Assembly (NCBI GenBank): GCA_963678705.1
Contig: OY783213.1
Span: 9,366,451-9,430,450 of the forward strand
Origin: Panorpa germanica
Lineage: Eukaryota; Arthropoda; Insecta; Mecoptera; Panorpidae
Length of the DNA: 64,000 bases
Direction of reading: 5' to 3'
Translations under genes and position numbers: made by a program
The notes under the pieces: model-generated
Seen by the model: the letters and a program-made list of their open reading frames with translations, nothing else
Told to the model about the DNA's origin: nothing
Databases searched by the model: none
Shown: positions 1-13,577 of the stretch, in pieces
Layout of the letters: the number at the start of each line of letters is the position of its first letter
Position numbering within the stretch: position 1 is the first letter of the stretch

Positions 1-148
1 TAAGTTATGAACCTTCCAAATAAGCTCCTGGTAAACTATACAAAGCGATGAATATCGCGCGACATGCAAATATATAACTTTAAATTCTTTTCTACTTATT
101 TATATGAAACAGTTAATACAGAAATAAGAATACAGATAGCAGTAGTTA

Positions 149-993
149 CCCAGTAAACAATTTGGTGAAGTTCGAGTCACTCGTACAATTCTATTCTAAC
201 GCTTTACAAGTTCTCTACCTGTCACAGATTTTGTTTTAGTTGTTAGAATTTTTTCATAATAATATTCTTTCTTTTTCCAACATCATTCATTAAGTATTTC
301 TGTTTCTTTCCCACATGGATATATTTTTTTTAAGTTCACTTTCATCTCATTTATTCCAAAGTGAGAGAGAAACGAGATGCGGTTAGACAAGTAAAATATA
401 TTTTTCACCGTTACACTTGTATACTTGTATAGTATTTTGTTCAGTACAGTATGCTTAAAGTATATGCTATCCTTTTTCAACAAATATTTCTTTAATGGTA
501 ATAGACAGACGCTATCTCCCTCAATCCCCGAATATAATGTATATAAACGATGATAGTATCTAGCGTTGTTAAGACAGAGGTTTTAAACCTAACGCAGACC
601 TGCCGATCGTGGATTTTTGAATCACCAAAACAATGTAAAAAACTAATATAACGAGTATTGTTGAAGATGAATAATATTCATTAAAAAAATCACGATCCGT
701 ACTAAAGATTACATCTATTTATTTCTTCATTTAAATATTTATATTTTGCAGACTCTAAAAAGTAGAATTCCATTAAGTTTTATACCCCTGCTAGTGTCAA
801 GTTTATAACTCCGGTCATAAATCATAAACCGACTCCGCTTTTAATTCAGCAGTGAACCGTCGTTGCGATCTCTGTAGGTTATAAAAAGGGCCTTTCCTAT
901 GAACGACCGAATAGAAAGCGAACACGTTCCAGACAAAAAACTCATGATATGTAATAGAAATTAAGTAGAATTTACTCCAAAATGTTTACTGGG
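149..993. mobile_element. TIR element, CCCAGTAAACA family, long copy
   Basis: The copy begins CCCAGTAAACAATTTGG and ends CCAAAATGTTTACTGGG, giving about 16-bp terminal inverted repeats. A TA dinucleotide lies directly outside both ends, a possible target duplication. The outer parts (about 149-240 and 800-993) match the shorter copy at 2187-2460. The middle, about 240-800, is absent from that copy, so this may be a fuller version or may carry an insertion. No transposase can be read; the 66-codon minus-strand ORF at 283-483 has no recognisable feature. The superfamily is not assigned. Confidence 0.7.
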
Positions 994-2186
994 TATCATA
1001 TAAAGTAAATTTTGAAACTAAATTCTTTACAATGACATTGACAATGACAATGAGGAGCGTTTAACATTCGCAAATCACGTCTTTCTATAGCCTAAGATTT
1101 AACTCATATAAAAAAATTAATTTATACTGCTAAGTTAATAAATGATAGCCGAATGCTTAGATTTAAAAACTGTTGTTATAACGGCGCGACCGTAGATGTT
1201 TTTGTTTTACGCATAATTTGTTATAAATATTTCTAAAAAGCATCTTACACTCTCTCAAATTTTCTATGATTATTTAATGCAATAAAATAATTTAAAGTTT
1301 GACGCAGTGATGGTCAGCGATCAAATTATTTAAATATTACGTTTAGACTATTTAATGACGCTTTGGTACACTCACGTGCATAACAGTTGCTTGCTTTGTG
1401 CTTGCCCTCTCAATGTAAGTGTGATGTAAGCTAAGTTCATAACAATATAAATAAATATAAACCTGTATGTATTATTAATTATTCACAGGATTAAAATGTA
1501 GATTAAAACCTATGTTAAAAGATATTTTATATTCTCTGAGAATATATATTGTAAAGATGTATTCTGTTTTAAGTTTTAAAAAACTGTTTTAAGTTAACAA
1601 AACCTTAGATGTAGAAAATATGCGTTAAAAACCTGCCATTTTGGGTAAGCAACAATATTTTTTTTTCATTATGTAAAACGAGATTTATATTTGAGTTTTC
1701 GAAATGGGTTGTGTCCCCATTCGACCACCATCTTAAAAATAACAGTGTGGTCAGATTCTTTGTTTATCTTGAAAACTGCAACTTCCACAAATTTTTATTA
1801 CTTATATATTTTCGTTGTAACTGTAATTGTTTCTCAAAAATAAATCTATAAATAGAATACTCAACAAAATTACAATCAATCAGAAAATACTGTATTAAAT
1901 GACATAAATTCTACTTTAAAGACAATTTTTTAGGTTACATACTATATTTATTTAAAGATTTAACTCACCGTATGTAAACATGTCGGTTGAACTATATGAA
2001 GAGCACAGGTCCACCTATGTTTAAGCATTTACATGCATTTATTCGGGTCAATGGTCACAGGCAATCGAGTAATATAACGTATTTGAGTACAATCACGTTC
2101 AAAAGTAATATTATCATTTATTTTTTATTATATTTAATATACTCGTATACGTAACAATTTATACGTACATTTTACAATTATATAAA
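994..2186. other. AT-rich intergenic stretch
   Basis: No coding region, RNA gene or repeat recognised. A short run of imperfect CAATGA repeats lies near 1030-1053. Confidence 0.5.
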
Positions 2187-2460
2187 CCCAGTAAACATTT
2201 GGTGAAATAGAATGGCTAGGTAAAGTTCTAGTCACTCGTACATTTCAATTCTAACGTTTTCAAGTTGGAGCATCGCACAAAAAATCAATTTTAGTTCAAA
2301 TTGATTCCCTATCTGTCACAAGAGTCGCTTTTATTCAACAGTGAGGAGTCGTTGCGCCGTCTGTAGCTCATAAAAGAGATATTCCCTATGATTGACTAAA
2401 GAGAAAACTCATGAAAAGTAATAGAAATGAAATAGAATTTACTCCAAAATGTTTACTGGG
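2187..2460. mobile_element. MITE, CCCAGTAAACA family, short copy
   Basis: A 274-bp element starting CCCAGTAAACATTTGG and ending CCAAAATGTTTACTGGG, flanked by AA on both sides. The two ends match those of the element at 149-993, including the stretch AATAGAATTTACTCC just inside the right end. It looks like an internally deleted, non-autonomous derivative with no coding capacity. Confidence 0.75.
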
Positions 2461-5400
2461 AACATGTAAAATGGATAAGTCATAGAACAATGATTTTATG
2501 TCACGTTGCAGTAGTATGAATGAAAGGGATAGAAAGCGTTTCGTTGTGCAAATATTTGACCGAAGAGTTGTCGTACAAATTTTAATTTAGAACAATTTTT
2601 TTTAAATGTACAGGATAATTTTGTATACATATGTAGAGTGACTGTAATAAAAACACCTTACTGTTTTGTTAAACCATCCCGCAAAGCGCAAAACCTAGTA
2701 ATATTTAATCTCTGTTTTGTCCTAAAACAAATACATGTATATAAACCTGACTGCTGTCTTGGCTTTCAAATATGACAAAATATATTTTCATACTCCGTGT
2801 TAAAAACTAAGAAAATGTCGATATTATTTTAACTAATTATCTAATTAAATCGCTTGACCTGTCTAATTAAAATCAACATCGATTCATAAATACTTGTTAT
2901 CGATCATAATTACAGGAAGTAATTTGTAAAAATATCTTCCGTTCAGAAAATAATATTCCATGTAACTATTCATGTAAGGTTTACAGTTAACAACAGACAG
3001 TAACAATTAATAAAATCAGAAACAAACAAGAAGATACAGTAAATATTAATTTGTGTACAATAATTACCGCGTTACGGAAAATTAAATCTAATCGATCAGA
3101 GATCCGACCCTTCATTAATCATACTCCCATGAATGTAGCTATTTACCATGACTGTTTATTGGTTCCACCAGTTTCCGTGTTTGCTTCTTCCTTCATTCAC
3201 GCGATCAACTGATTTCTTGGAGGTGCTGCTAAGCTGTGGTGTCAGGGTCAATGCAAAGTCTTATTCGGACCTTTTTTTCACAGCGAACACAGAAACCAGC
3301 AGAACCAACGCATTCTGTTTAACGAATGAAAGGATAAAACGAAAATGTGTTTTTCAATTCTGATTTTGTCAAAAACAAAACAAATAACAAACCAAAACTA
3401 TAACTAAGGTATTTTGTTTGTTATATTCGACTACAACAAAAATGACAGCTGAGAAACAAAAGTATCAACTGAGGTTTATTATGAACAGTTATCTGAGAAT
3501 GTAAAAGACAGCACTAAGGTTGGCTTCTATCAATATACAAAATTCGTTTGTTTACGACAAGGTTCTTCTGCAGTGTCGGGTTAACTTGTGACAATCAAAT
3601 ATGAAGTACAAACTTTACTCGCATTAATAAATATAATTATACCATTTCAATTGCTTTTATTTATTTTCATAGTATATGTACAGCGAACATATATTTAATT
3701 CAACAAAAAACTCATTTCTGCTTCTACAACGCATTTCACAACAAAAGACCATCCAGTGAAATATATTATGAGGTGGTGTGTTATTGATAAACCTAACCAG
3801 TTGCTGTAAAAACAAGTCCATGTTTATATTTCATATTCATCTAGCTATATGGACTTCGAAGATATGATTCAGCTGTAAGCAGGGTCGGCGCTTGGAAATG
3901 TTATAGTTGGAAAGAAATAATATTCAAGATCTAGGAAATCATTGTAAAATAATATGTTTAATATATAATTAGGTAGAATAGATTTATTATTAAATTAAAC
4001 TGACGTATAGATGGCGCTTAGAGTCAGTAGAAGTCAGTACCCATAGTGCTTTAGCAAAGTGACAGAGCGGCAATGAAATTATTTGTGTAGACGTCAATTT
4101 TGCAACATTTAAATACAAATTTAATGTAAATTATTATAATAATTACCAGAAATGTGTTTTATAATGTACAATAATTAATTATACAAGTGTTGAAATAATT
4201 AGTTAGACGTGAATAAAATAAGTTTCAAGTTTAAACAATTGTCTGTCATCATGCATCCCATGAACACGTATGTGATTTTAATATTTGGTTTATTTTAAAA
4301 AATCTGTTATTCATTTTATCTTCTGAAATAGTGTTCAATTAAATTAATTATCGTGAAACTTTTATAAGGTTTATAATAGAGTGTTGTGACGTTTAAAATT
4401 GCATGTTAGGTTATATTTTAGATTAGTTTGTATGTGCATACCTTTCTATACAAATTATTTTAACTAGTTAATATAATATTTATGTAAAACATATTAACTA
4501 TAATAACTGGTTCTATTTGTATTGTACTTTTTTAAAAATAAGTGATGGAGTGTGTAAAGTGTTTGTGGTTTTTTAACATTTATGTCAAATTCAGAAATAC
4601 AATATAACCTAAAAATATAATGTAGTGACATTCTGGAGTTACGTCTGCGAAGGTAAGTCTACTTTTATATTTTAATGTAGAGTGTATAGTTTTTATATTT
4701 TCAACTCAATTCTTTCTGTATTGTTCGTAGTATTACGCAGTATTGTTGCCGTTTTTATTCTCTGCGTCTCTTATTCCTGTGAATTTCTATTCAAAGTGAC
4801 CTTCTCTTTAATAATTTTCTTATTCGGTGTGTGTGATAATTATACTTCAAATGTTTAAACCACTATGATCTTAGTATATCCCTTGTTTGGTCCTGGATGC
4901 AGGTTCTATAGCTGTTCGACATAAGAGGCATATATGATGTACCGGTATAAGCTGGATTTTATTGTCCAGATTCTTATACAAAGCCACACACTATGAAAAC
5001 GTCATATTCGTAATCCGTGAAGACGAGCAGAAAGTTATCACAGGCTCTCAAATAGTTGATGTTTAACTATAGCACTGAAAATAAATGGGGCATGTACAAT
5101 ATTTATAACTTGTTTATAATTATTATAATGTCTCAATGGGTAGGAGGGTCGCGGTAGTGTTCAATCAACCATTTTGACATTCCAAATTCAGTCAACGTTG
5201 GTATTCCATCAATTGCTAGCTTTTCTTTTCGAGTTTTATTTAGTTTGTTTTATAAAATAGATAATTTTCATCAGGCTCTTAAAACTATTATCTAGATTAA
5301 AGATTGAGAGCCTGTATAAATCTTTTATGCAACCTAATCGGCCGTTATGTTAGTCTCCCGAACAACATGTATTATATTTCACATAACATTCACACTCAAA

Positions 5401-8400
5401 TTACCTATATGAGTACAGTCCCTAGCTGGATCTCGTCCACAGTGGTTAGTTTAACGGTTGAAGTCGGCTCCAGGCTACCGATCAACTCCTCGCAGGGCTT
5501 CTGATTCTTCTGTTGTCTATGATTCAACGTAATCAGGACCCTGGATCAAAGAGTTCCAGTAGTTTATTTATCAATAACCAGAATATCCAGCAATAACAAC
5601 GATTGTTTTGATATTAAATGGATGCTGTTATATAAGAATGTTTTTAGTTGATACTACTGCAACTGTGATAGAATTTCTTCTTGGTAATTATGAACAATAA
5701 TGACGTCAATCGTTGTAATCAGAGACTCAAAACTGTTCGTTTTTATTCACATTAAAATGTGTTTATAAATATTTTTTAATGAAGTTATGTAATTTCTGAA
5801 ACTGCGCTTGCATTCTAATCAGTTATAATTTTAAAAGTGCTGCTTTAGCTTCAACTTCACATGGGTTATTTGCATCCAAGCAAATTATGTATTTTTGGTT
5901 TTCTTTTGTCTCTTAACTTTTTTTTAACAAGCAAAGCAATGATCATCACTTTTAAAAATAAATAAAATATTTTTCATTCATAATTCTTTTTAAACACAAC
6001 GCGTATTGCTCAAACACACAAGAATCCTTGAATTAATCGTAATCTTATTTCTTCAATTCCCTTTCATCATACTTTTCTTAGTACTTGTTATGCGTATATT
6101 AATATAAGCTATTATAGAGAAGTACACAGTCATTAAATTTCATGGAATTTAATTCAATTTTATTCATTTTTTAGGTTATAGTTTTTTAAGAACATTATGA
6201 TTAATTAATTACCCTGCATAAATATTACGGGCTGCTTTTTGAAAGACAAACTCATTTTACAAATTTTTATTCTTGTATATACTCGTATATTAGGCTTTGA
6301 TATTATTATTTCTTAAAAATCCAAAATTTGACGAAGATAGAACTATTTTAACTTTTAATTTCTGTATTGCCACTTCTTTTTTTGCCATAGCCACTTAATT
6401 TTATTAATTGTGTTTTCCACTTTTATAATATCAACATTTTATATGTCGGTGAAGACTCTTGAGGTAAGTGTTCACAGGTTTGCACTGCTAGCATTAAACG
6501 CATTAGCTTATTAAATAAAACGTAGAAGAAAAGTGAAACGGGAGAGAATGAAGGCGTATGTAGGGACAGCTGCGGCTTATAGTGGTGTCTTGTTTTTTGA
6601 ATAAAGCAAATGCATTTAGTACTGGTAGTGCAGTCTTGTGGACGCTTACCTTTATAGATCTTCTCTACACTCTGTTGTATAACAGAGATGGCAATTCATA
6701 GAAGGGAATAGAGATGTGGTAGTAATTCTTTTAATACATTTGGATCTCTTTAACAATTTATGGGACAAATTGATTATTTTAAATATTTATATTTCTTATA
6801 ATATTGCGTCTTATTAAAAAAAAATCGTGCATTTAAGATTCTGATAACCATCTTTATCAGTTTTATAAAAGTAAAGACATGACTCACAAGCCTAAGGGTG
6901 GGCACACACTGCCGACAAGATATTCTACTTATTCGGTATGAATTATAGAAATATAATGATACGCGAAATTAATTGTGCGCTACCTGGAAGGTTAGTACAA
7001 GTGATAGTTTTTATGTTTTAGACATATTGAAAGATCTTCAGTGTGTTGGCAAAGACACGATAATTAATTTGCAGACCTTAAGGGTTTTTAAAATAAAAAA
7101 TCCAGCACGCGTCCCTTTTTTTAAATTTGTTTTATTTCATATAATTAAAAAAGAAAAAATAATAATTACAGTGTTGGTACGAATGAAATACGACACCAGC
7201 TGTCGTCGTCCTTTGTTCAATTTTTGAAATTCAAACGTTGTATGTGGTTAAGTTAGTACACTATACAGTGGAAATGCACGACAGTGTATACAATCTGGTA
7301 TAAGCCCAACAGATGGCAGATCAAGCAATCTTTATTCTCTTTAGCCTTGACCCCACCACAACAAAAAGGTATTTTTCATTATTTGGAATTATAGAACGAT
7401 GGAAAACGTTTTTAAAATGATTCAAATACTAAAGGACTCTACCCAAACCCAAGGCTTTGTTTGTGTTAGTGTCTATAAGTGTGCGTGCGCTTGTCAGTGT
7501 TTTGTTAGAACAGCTGTTGCTGGTTGCAGAACGATGTAGGGCAGGCGGCGTGCTATTCGTAAATGATTGATTGGTTATCGTCTAGTAATCTTGGTGATTA
7601 AAATAAAAGGTTTTTACCTATGGATTATCTGGAAATTGCAATACCGAAATCAAATGCTGTCAGTTTGTAATAATGGCTTATTGAAATTTAAAAAGCATAA
7701 TATTGTTCAAATTGTTCACTGAAAGATGAAAGAAAAATGCAAGCAGAGCAGCTGGTCCTGTGTACATATGACAGAGCATGCAATTATAATTAGATTTTGA
7801 ACCTCAGCTGTGGACGAGAAATGTTAAAAAAGAGGTAGAATTGTTGCTAAATACTCTACTGCAGGAGAGATTTGTTTAAGCAAAAGTTAAATATCGACCG
7901 AAGAAAAACTTCAAACTATTTATATAATTTAAGATTACATAAATTCTCTTTCGAATATGGCTCTAAACTATACAGGATATCGGAACATAATGTTAAAATG
8001 ATTTTTCATTTTCGTAGTGTTCTTAGAAATAATATAATAATCATGCTATTATTGTAAAATATTTTGTCTTACAATGATATCGGATCTTTAGTAAATTTAA
8101 CATTTTTAATGTCATTATATTTTGGTTTAAAACAAATACAGAGTAAATAAATCACTGTACATATATACAACACTAGTTTCAATCTCACATAAATTGAACT
8201 ATATAGTATTTTTATAAGAACCATTTAAGAATAAACAATTTAATGTTTTTTATTTGTTCCAACAATTATTCCCAATTTCCTGTAGAATATATAATGTCGT
8301 TGTGTAAACATTTTTTTATCAATTCTATTTACTTAAATAATTCAGTCAAATAATATGTTATATATAAATCTGCAAAATTACCAATTATCATCATTATTAT

Positions 8401-9688
8401 CATTATCAAATCGGAGTAATGTTACAAAAAATTCATCAAAATTGCAGATGCAAAAACAATTCAATATTATTTTAAGGGGCACAAAGGGCAAAACATTTAA
8501 TTATTATTTTAAAAACTGCCATTAATTAATATCACAAAATATCACATTTTACTATTGTTAAAATAAGGGTTTGGTCTTAAGACACCCCTATAAAGATATG
8601 CGTTCACAAGTCCGTACCACACGCTACACTTGAGCTATATAAATGGACATATATGTATGTAGGAGTCATTTATGACTAGTTTTATTGTTTATTAATTGGC
8701 TCACCAACCGTTGCCATGGCACACGTGACGCCACACACGTGCTTTGGGTGAATAGTGGGGTAGGGGGATGAGAAATTCCACCACATATAGACACAAGTAA
8801 AGGAAGCATGTATGACATGCACTACTGGACACTGCCTGGTATAGATTTATTACCTTTGTCATTGAAATTGTAATACATATTGAAAAGTATTGCGCAACTT
8901 TTGTAAATTTGTATTATGTACTACAGTATAGTCAAGGTGCACAATGCGCTAGAGGTCACTATAGGTCAAGTAAACTGAGAAAAAGGACATTATTTGCACA
9001 ACACGGGCTAGAATAAATAAAATTATGTAAGAAATACCTGCAGAAACAAAACGTGGTAATTGGGTCGAGAATGTGACGAGGGGTAGTGTAAGGGGATTCC
9101 ATAAATAGTGATATTTGTGTGACGTACTTTATGGATGATCTCTTTAATGTCACTACAACTTCATTGACAATTCGTTGTGATACACGCATGCGCAGACAAC
9201 TTATTTTCTAACAAAACTACTAGTGACTTGTATTATTCCAATACTCTTAGTTTAATTAATTATTTAAGGTTATTAAAAAGCTTTTTTATCAGGAAAATGG
9301 TTTTTCTTATTAATCTCGAAACTAGGTAAGTGACAAATAGTTTATTTATAGATATAATGTATATTAGATTCCAAAAAAATGTTCAGCCTGTTGATTCTAC
9401 GTAATCTACAAAAAATTCCTCAACCTAACCTATAAAAAATATTTGATTGCCTTGTATTAGAAATTTTAGGTGGGGTGAAGCGAATATTATTGAAAACTGA
9501 AACTTAATATATATCTGTCATAAGATTTTTGTTTCATTTAATTGGTTACATGCAATATAAATCATAAACTTATTGCAGCGATGCATTTTAAAGATATAAG
9601 GCATATTATACAGTGAAACTGCTAACATAGTACAAGGTCGTTCGTGATAAGACTAGCATTAGTTAAAGACACATTTTTATTTTTTCAG
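2461..9688. other. Long intergenic region without recognised genes
   Basis: No convincing coding exon in about 7.2 kb on either strand. Short ORFs here have low-complexity or random-looking translations. Points of interest: a TAGATGGCGC motif at 4008-4017 followed 630 bp later by a strong 5' splice-like site (AAG/GTAAGT at 4653), and two CACGTG E-boxes at 8722-8727 and 8736-8741. A non-coding first exon is possible but not shown. Confidence 0.4.
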
Positions 9689-9761
9689 ATTTTTAACAGC
9701 AATATCATAAAAACTTTACAACCTAACTAAATTACTCAAACCAACTATAAAAAAATGTAGC

Positions 9762-10175
9762 ATGCATCGAGTTTCTCCAGAACCAGCAGAGAGAAAAGAA
9801 AATGAAAGAGTTATTAGAACAACTCCAGTTCTATTTTCCACAGACAATGGAATCTATCTACGAAAGTGTAAGAAAAAAGAATCTACCCCCGGAAGTAGTA
9901 CATCTACTATAGATTGTTTAAGATATAGATTTGAACTGTGTGATTTAAAACGTATTAAGTATGGTAATAATTATGAAATGCAGTCTACTGTTTCTGAAAG
10001 AAATTATACAGTATTGAAAAATGAATTCCAAAGTTCGCAAAGACACAAATCAAGTGATCCCAAGAATCAAACCATTCAATCACTCGGTAATAATGTTCGT
10101 TATATTATCGACTCTAATGGTAAAATTAAGTTACCGACAAATAGTAATAATAAGCATTCAACAGTTGTATTTTAA
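9762..10175 (+). CDS. Unknown 137-aa protein (orphan ORF)
   Basis: I do not recognise this protein. It is polar and rich in Lys, Arg, Ser, Asn and Thr, with no obvious signal peptide, membrane segment or known motif; it starts MHRVSPEP and ends KHSTVVF. An open frame of 137 codons is unlikely by chance in DNA this AT-rich, where about one codon in 13 should be a stop. A splice-acceptor-like TTTTTTCAG ends at 9688, upstream of the ATG, and an AATAAA signal lies at 10208-10213, 33 nt after the stop. This fits a terminal exon or a small single-exon gene. A second ORF at 10021-10209 lies in another frame and is taken as a shadow. It could also be a chance ORF or repeat-derived. Confidence 0.4.
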   Translation: MHRVSPEPAERKENERVIRTTPVLFSTDNGIYLRKCKKKESTPGSSTSTIDCLRYRFELCDLKRIKYGNNYEMQSTVSERNYTVLKNEFQSSQRHKSSDPKNQTIQSLGNNVRYIIDSNGKIKLPTNSNNKHSTVVF

Positions 10176-10207
10176 CTATTATACACAAATATTTAATAAT
10201 AAGTGTT

Positions 10208-10213
10208 AATAAA
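10208..10213 (+). promoter_or_regulatory. AATAAA polyadenylation signal
   Basis: AATAAA 33 nt after the stop of the 137-codon ORF, a normal position for a 3' end signal. In AT-rich DNA this motif is common, so on its own it is weak support. Confidence 0.35.
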
Positions 10214-12664
10214 ATAACTTTTATCATGAATCTAAATGGAATATTGTGCAATACATTTAATATATCTGTGTTTACGATATAGGCAACCACTCTTACATAT
10301 TTAAATAATATTTTTTGAATTTGTATTCAATTCTTTTAATTATGGATATAGAACTTGTAATTATATGTAATGGCAATTAAGAAAATATTGTAATCTAAAT
10401 AACAATGAATCAATCATATATAAGAAATGAGTTGCTCCTGTGATACTAGCAACTCTTCTTTCACTATAACTTGTTACTGATGTGGAATATGTATTAGGTG
10501 AAATATATATTTTTATTATATCACGTATGCTTAATTATTTAATAATTAATATATTAGATATTTTAAATCGATCTGAGAATTTAAGCGCTGAAACGAGATG
10601 AATTTATCACAAGGAAGTATCTCATAATTATTTGCAATTCCGGAAATATCCGACAGGATCCGAATATAATTTTAGATAAAGGCATATTCGAAATTAAAAA
10701 CTATAAAAGTAGTGATTTAAAAGAATAAATGCCTAAAACTTTATTAACCATTACAAATCTAATATATATACAAAACCTAAACCTTTTTAGATGAAATATT
10801 ATTGATTTTGTTTGGAATTTAACTAGAAAATATAGCAATATTAATTTTCAAAAGTAATTTTTGCGGTTCCAACTCATAAAAAGTCAGTGGAAGAAGGTTT
10901 AAAATGTAGATACGTTATTCATCTAACTAATTGCAGCTTTAGATTTTTATTCGCGTTTATTGTTACTTACATAAAACGATTTAAACATAAAAAAAACATG
11001 TTTTTTCTGATAAAATGTCCAAGTATTATTGTCCATATATGTATTGGTGAAGAATATATCCTTCAGGAAGAGATTACCAAAATAATTGTCTGCTGCCATG
11101 AAGAAATAAATCATTTCACTCAAAAATAAATTTTGCTCGATACCGCTTTCATAACTTTATGAAAAGAAAAACTAAACGATTTATTAGAATGCTATACCAT
11201 TTGGAGTACAGCCTAAGTATTTTCATTGCGCATGCTCATTTTAGTCTAGTGTGAACGCGATTCTGAATTCCATGGCAAGGGGAATCACCCTAGTTCTATC
11301 ACGATATTGTATTCCTCGTATACTCTGCGAACTACAATTCTGTTCCACTACCCATCAGCGCGGAATTGCCAACTCCAAGTGCGGCCCCTGCTTGAGACCT
11401 AGTGCGACGGACCGAAGACTACAGAGAGTAGGGACCTGCGAGAATACGCGATACAACCAGCCGAACAGAGAATGCACAAAGCGAGGCACGAGCTTTAGGA
11501 TTTGTTTTTAATATGTTGTGGGAACGCGATGTGTGAACAATCACGGAGATAGTGCATTGAAAATCTACACTATTCACTACTGATATTAAATTCACTATAA
11601 TTGTAAAGTTATGAATGAAATTACTATTTAAAATATATTTATTTTCGTGAATGAATTCTTGTTGAAACATGTCGACTTTATTATAAACATTACTACGATT
11701 TGCAGCTGGTTTTTAGTAGAGATTCTTTACTCGACTTGTCACGGGGTTAGGGGACGGTGAGTCAATACAATATTTCTGTTTACTTTGTGTGTATGTGTGT
11801 GTGTATGTGTACGTTGTACACTATGATTTTAATAGTGTATTTACATCATGTGCATGTTTATGTTATGTCACCAGTTCAATACCCCCCAGAAAGCTTTTAC
11901 TTTTATTAATTCCGTTATTAATTATTTCAAACAGTATTAATTTTGAAAACGTCTGGATAATTTTATATATATTTGAGTGTAAGATTATATATATGTAATT
12001 TTATTTAAATACAGGTCTGGTCAATGCTGCTGATTTAAATGCAGTCTTTTGTGACAATTATATGTATTTAAAGTTTTTTGGCGTATTGTTCTTCCTTTTA
12101 ACAAATAAATCTTCCTTTTTGCGTATTAACATACTGATAAAACTTCCTCAGCACCTTTCTATGAATTAAAACCTTTTGGAATAGCTAAACAATAATAATT
12201 TAGGACTATCACAGGCAGATATGTATCACTTGTCTTAGTTAGTAGCTGTTAGCGGTAATTATTCAATAAAGCTACACTTTTTGTTTTGAATCTTATAAAA
12301 AAACTTTTGCACTTTCGCATATTTTATGATGCTTTCATTATAGTGAAAACATGTACAAACCTCACGTAATATACTTTATACAATTTTTTTATTAAAAAAT
12401 AGACAGAAATTATGCTTAAAGTTGACTAATAAGTGTGAAATATTACGCCATTTTTAGTTTGTCATTTTATTTCTAACCTCAAATTTGAAAATTTAATTTT
12501 AACCATTAATATTATGTATTCATAAATAAAAAGAGGTATAGTGTATACTAGGTAGAGATTTGTACATGTTTTTAGTATACAACAAACGCTATAAAACATA
12601 CAAAAATGCAGTAGTTTTTTAATGAGATTCAAAACAAAAGGTGTAGCTATATCGAATCAGCAAA
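10214..12664. other. Intergenic; GC-richer island and GT microsatellite
   Basis: No gene recognised. Between about 11230 and 11540 the base composition rises to near 50% GC with many CpGs, unlike its surroundings. It carries an 86-codon ORF (11251-11511) without recognisable features. An impure (GT)n run lies at about 11785-11812. Confidence 0.4.
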
Positions 12665-12735
12665 TTAATTTTGATAACAACACAGAATATGTAGCGCTTG
12701 TCCGATGATCGAACCTCGGCCACTGTGTCGTCTGA
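12665..12735 (-). repeat. Decayed SINE fragment
   Basis: Read on the minus strand, GACGACACAGTGG is followed by GGTTCGATCATCGGAC and then CATATTCTGTGTTGTTAT. This parallels the head of the SINE at 17467-17739 (GACGACACAGTGG, box B GGTTCGATCCCCGGAC, then TATTTTCTGGGTTTGG), with the part between the head and box B deleted. No tail or target duplication was found. It is therefore a partial, old copy. Confidence 0.5.
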
Positions 12736-13241
12736 AGATAAGCATTTTAGAAGTTACCGTCACTTTTATAGCAAGTTTAATACTTTCCCGTCGCAGTTAC
12801 TGCGTTTAATATAAAACTTATAATGTAATATTAACGTTTTGTGTTTACCTGGCTTGTTGCATGTTATATTCACATTTTATACCTTGAAATATTGACCCTT
12901 CAATTTACAGAATGTCTGAAAGTATTTTACGCACAACTTTTAATCACGATACTTTCCTTTTTACTTAATGACTGTTGAGTATGTTTGCTACACATATAAT
13001 TTGATTTAATTTATGAAGAATCAATATTTGTTTGGTTTGTACAGTATGTAATTTACGCCATAAAGATTCTCGAGGCCTTGGACTCCATTAAATAAATGAA
13101 AATGTCGTTTCATTAATTTGTATCGGCGAAGTAAATGACACCTGGAATTAGAGACGTAATTAATATATACGTACAAGGTGACGCACGTTTTTCTTTATTC
13201 ACAAAGAGTACAATATACTCGGTAAAGTAGAATTTATTTTT

Positions 13242-13577
13242 ATACGGGGGCGGTTTTCGCTGAGAGTAAAAATTGTGCTAGAATGTTGAAATTTTGTATA
13301 TGGGCTAAGTTTGGTACTTAATTTATGAATCGAAAAAAAAATTCCGAATTTTAAAAGAAAGTTGGTCAAATTTAAATAAATTGAAAAGATTTTTTATTTT
13401 GTTGAAAAAAATATATTTTTTTAGTCGGTTTGTATGAAAAATTATTTGTTTTTATATGTAAAATTAATATAGAACGAGTTTAATATTTCAATTTAAAAAT
13501 GGAATCAAAATTTGAAATGAAATTCAATTCACACACAAAAGACAGTCGTCGCTTGCAACAGGAGTAAACTCTAGTAC
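13242..13577 (-). repeat. Dispersed repeat, CTAGAGTTTAC family, copy 1 (partial)
   Basis: On the minus strand it starts ACTAGAGTTTACTCC and runs to the block GTGCTAGAATG / CGGGGGCGG. It corresponds to the first half of the copies at 15911-16655 and 19222-19890, which lie in the opposite orientation. No coding capacity and no clear terminal repeats; the element class is unknown. Confidence 0.65.

Noticed and set aside
3887..3902. hAT-like end CAGGGTCGGCGCTTGG
   Set aside because: No matching inverted end or 8-bp duplication was found within reach, so a single motif is not enough.
11251..11511. 86-codon ORF in the GC-richer island
   Set aside because: Fewer stops are expected at this composition, and the translation shows no motif or splice support.
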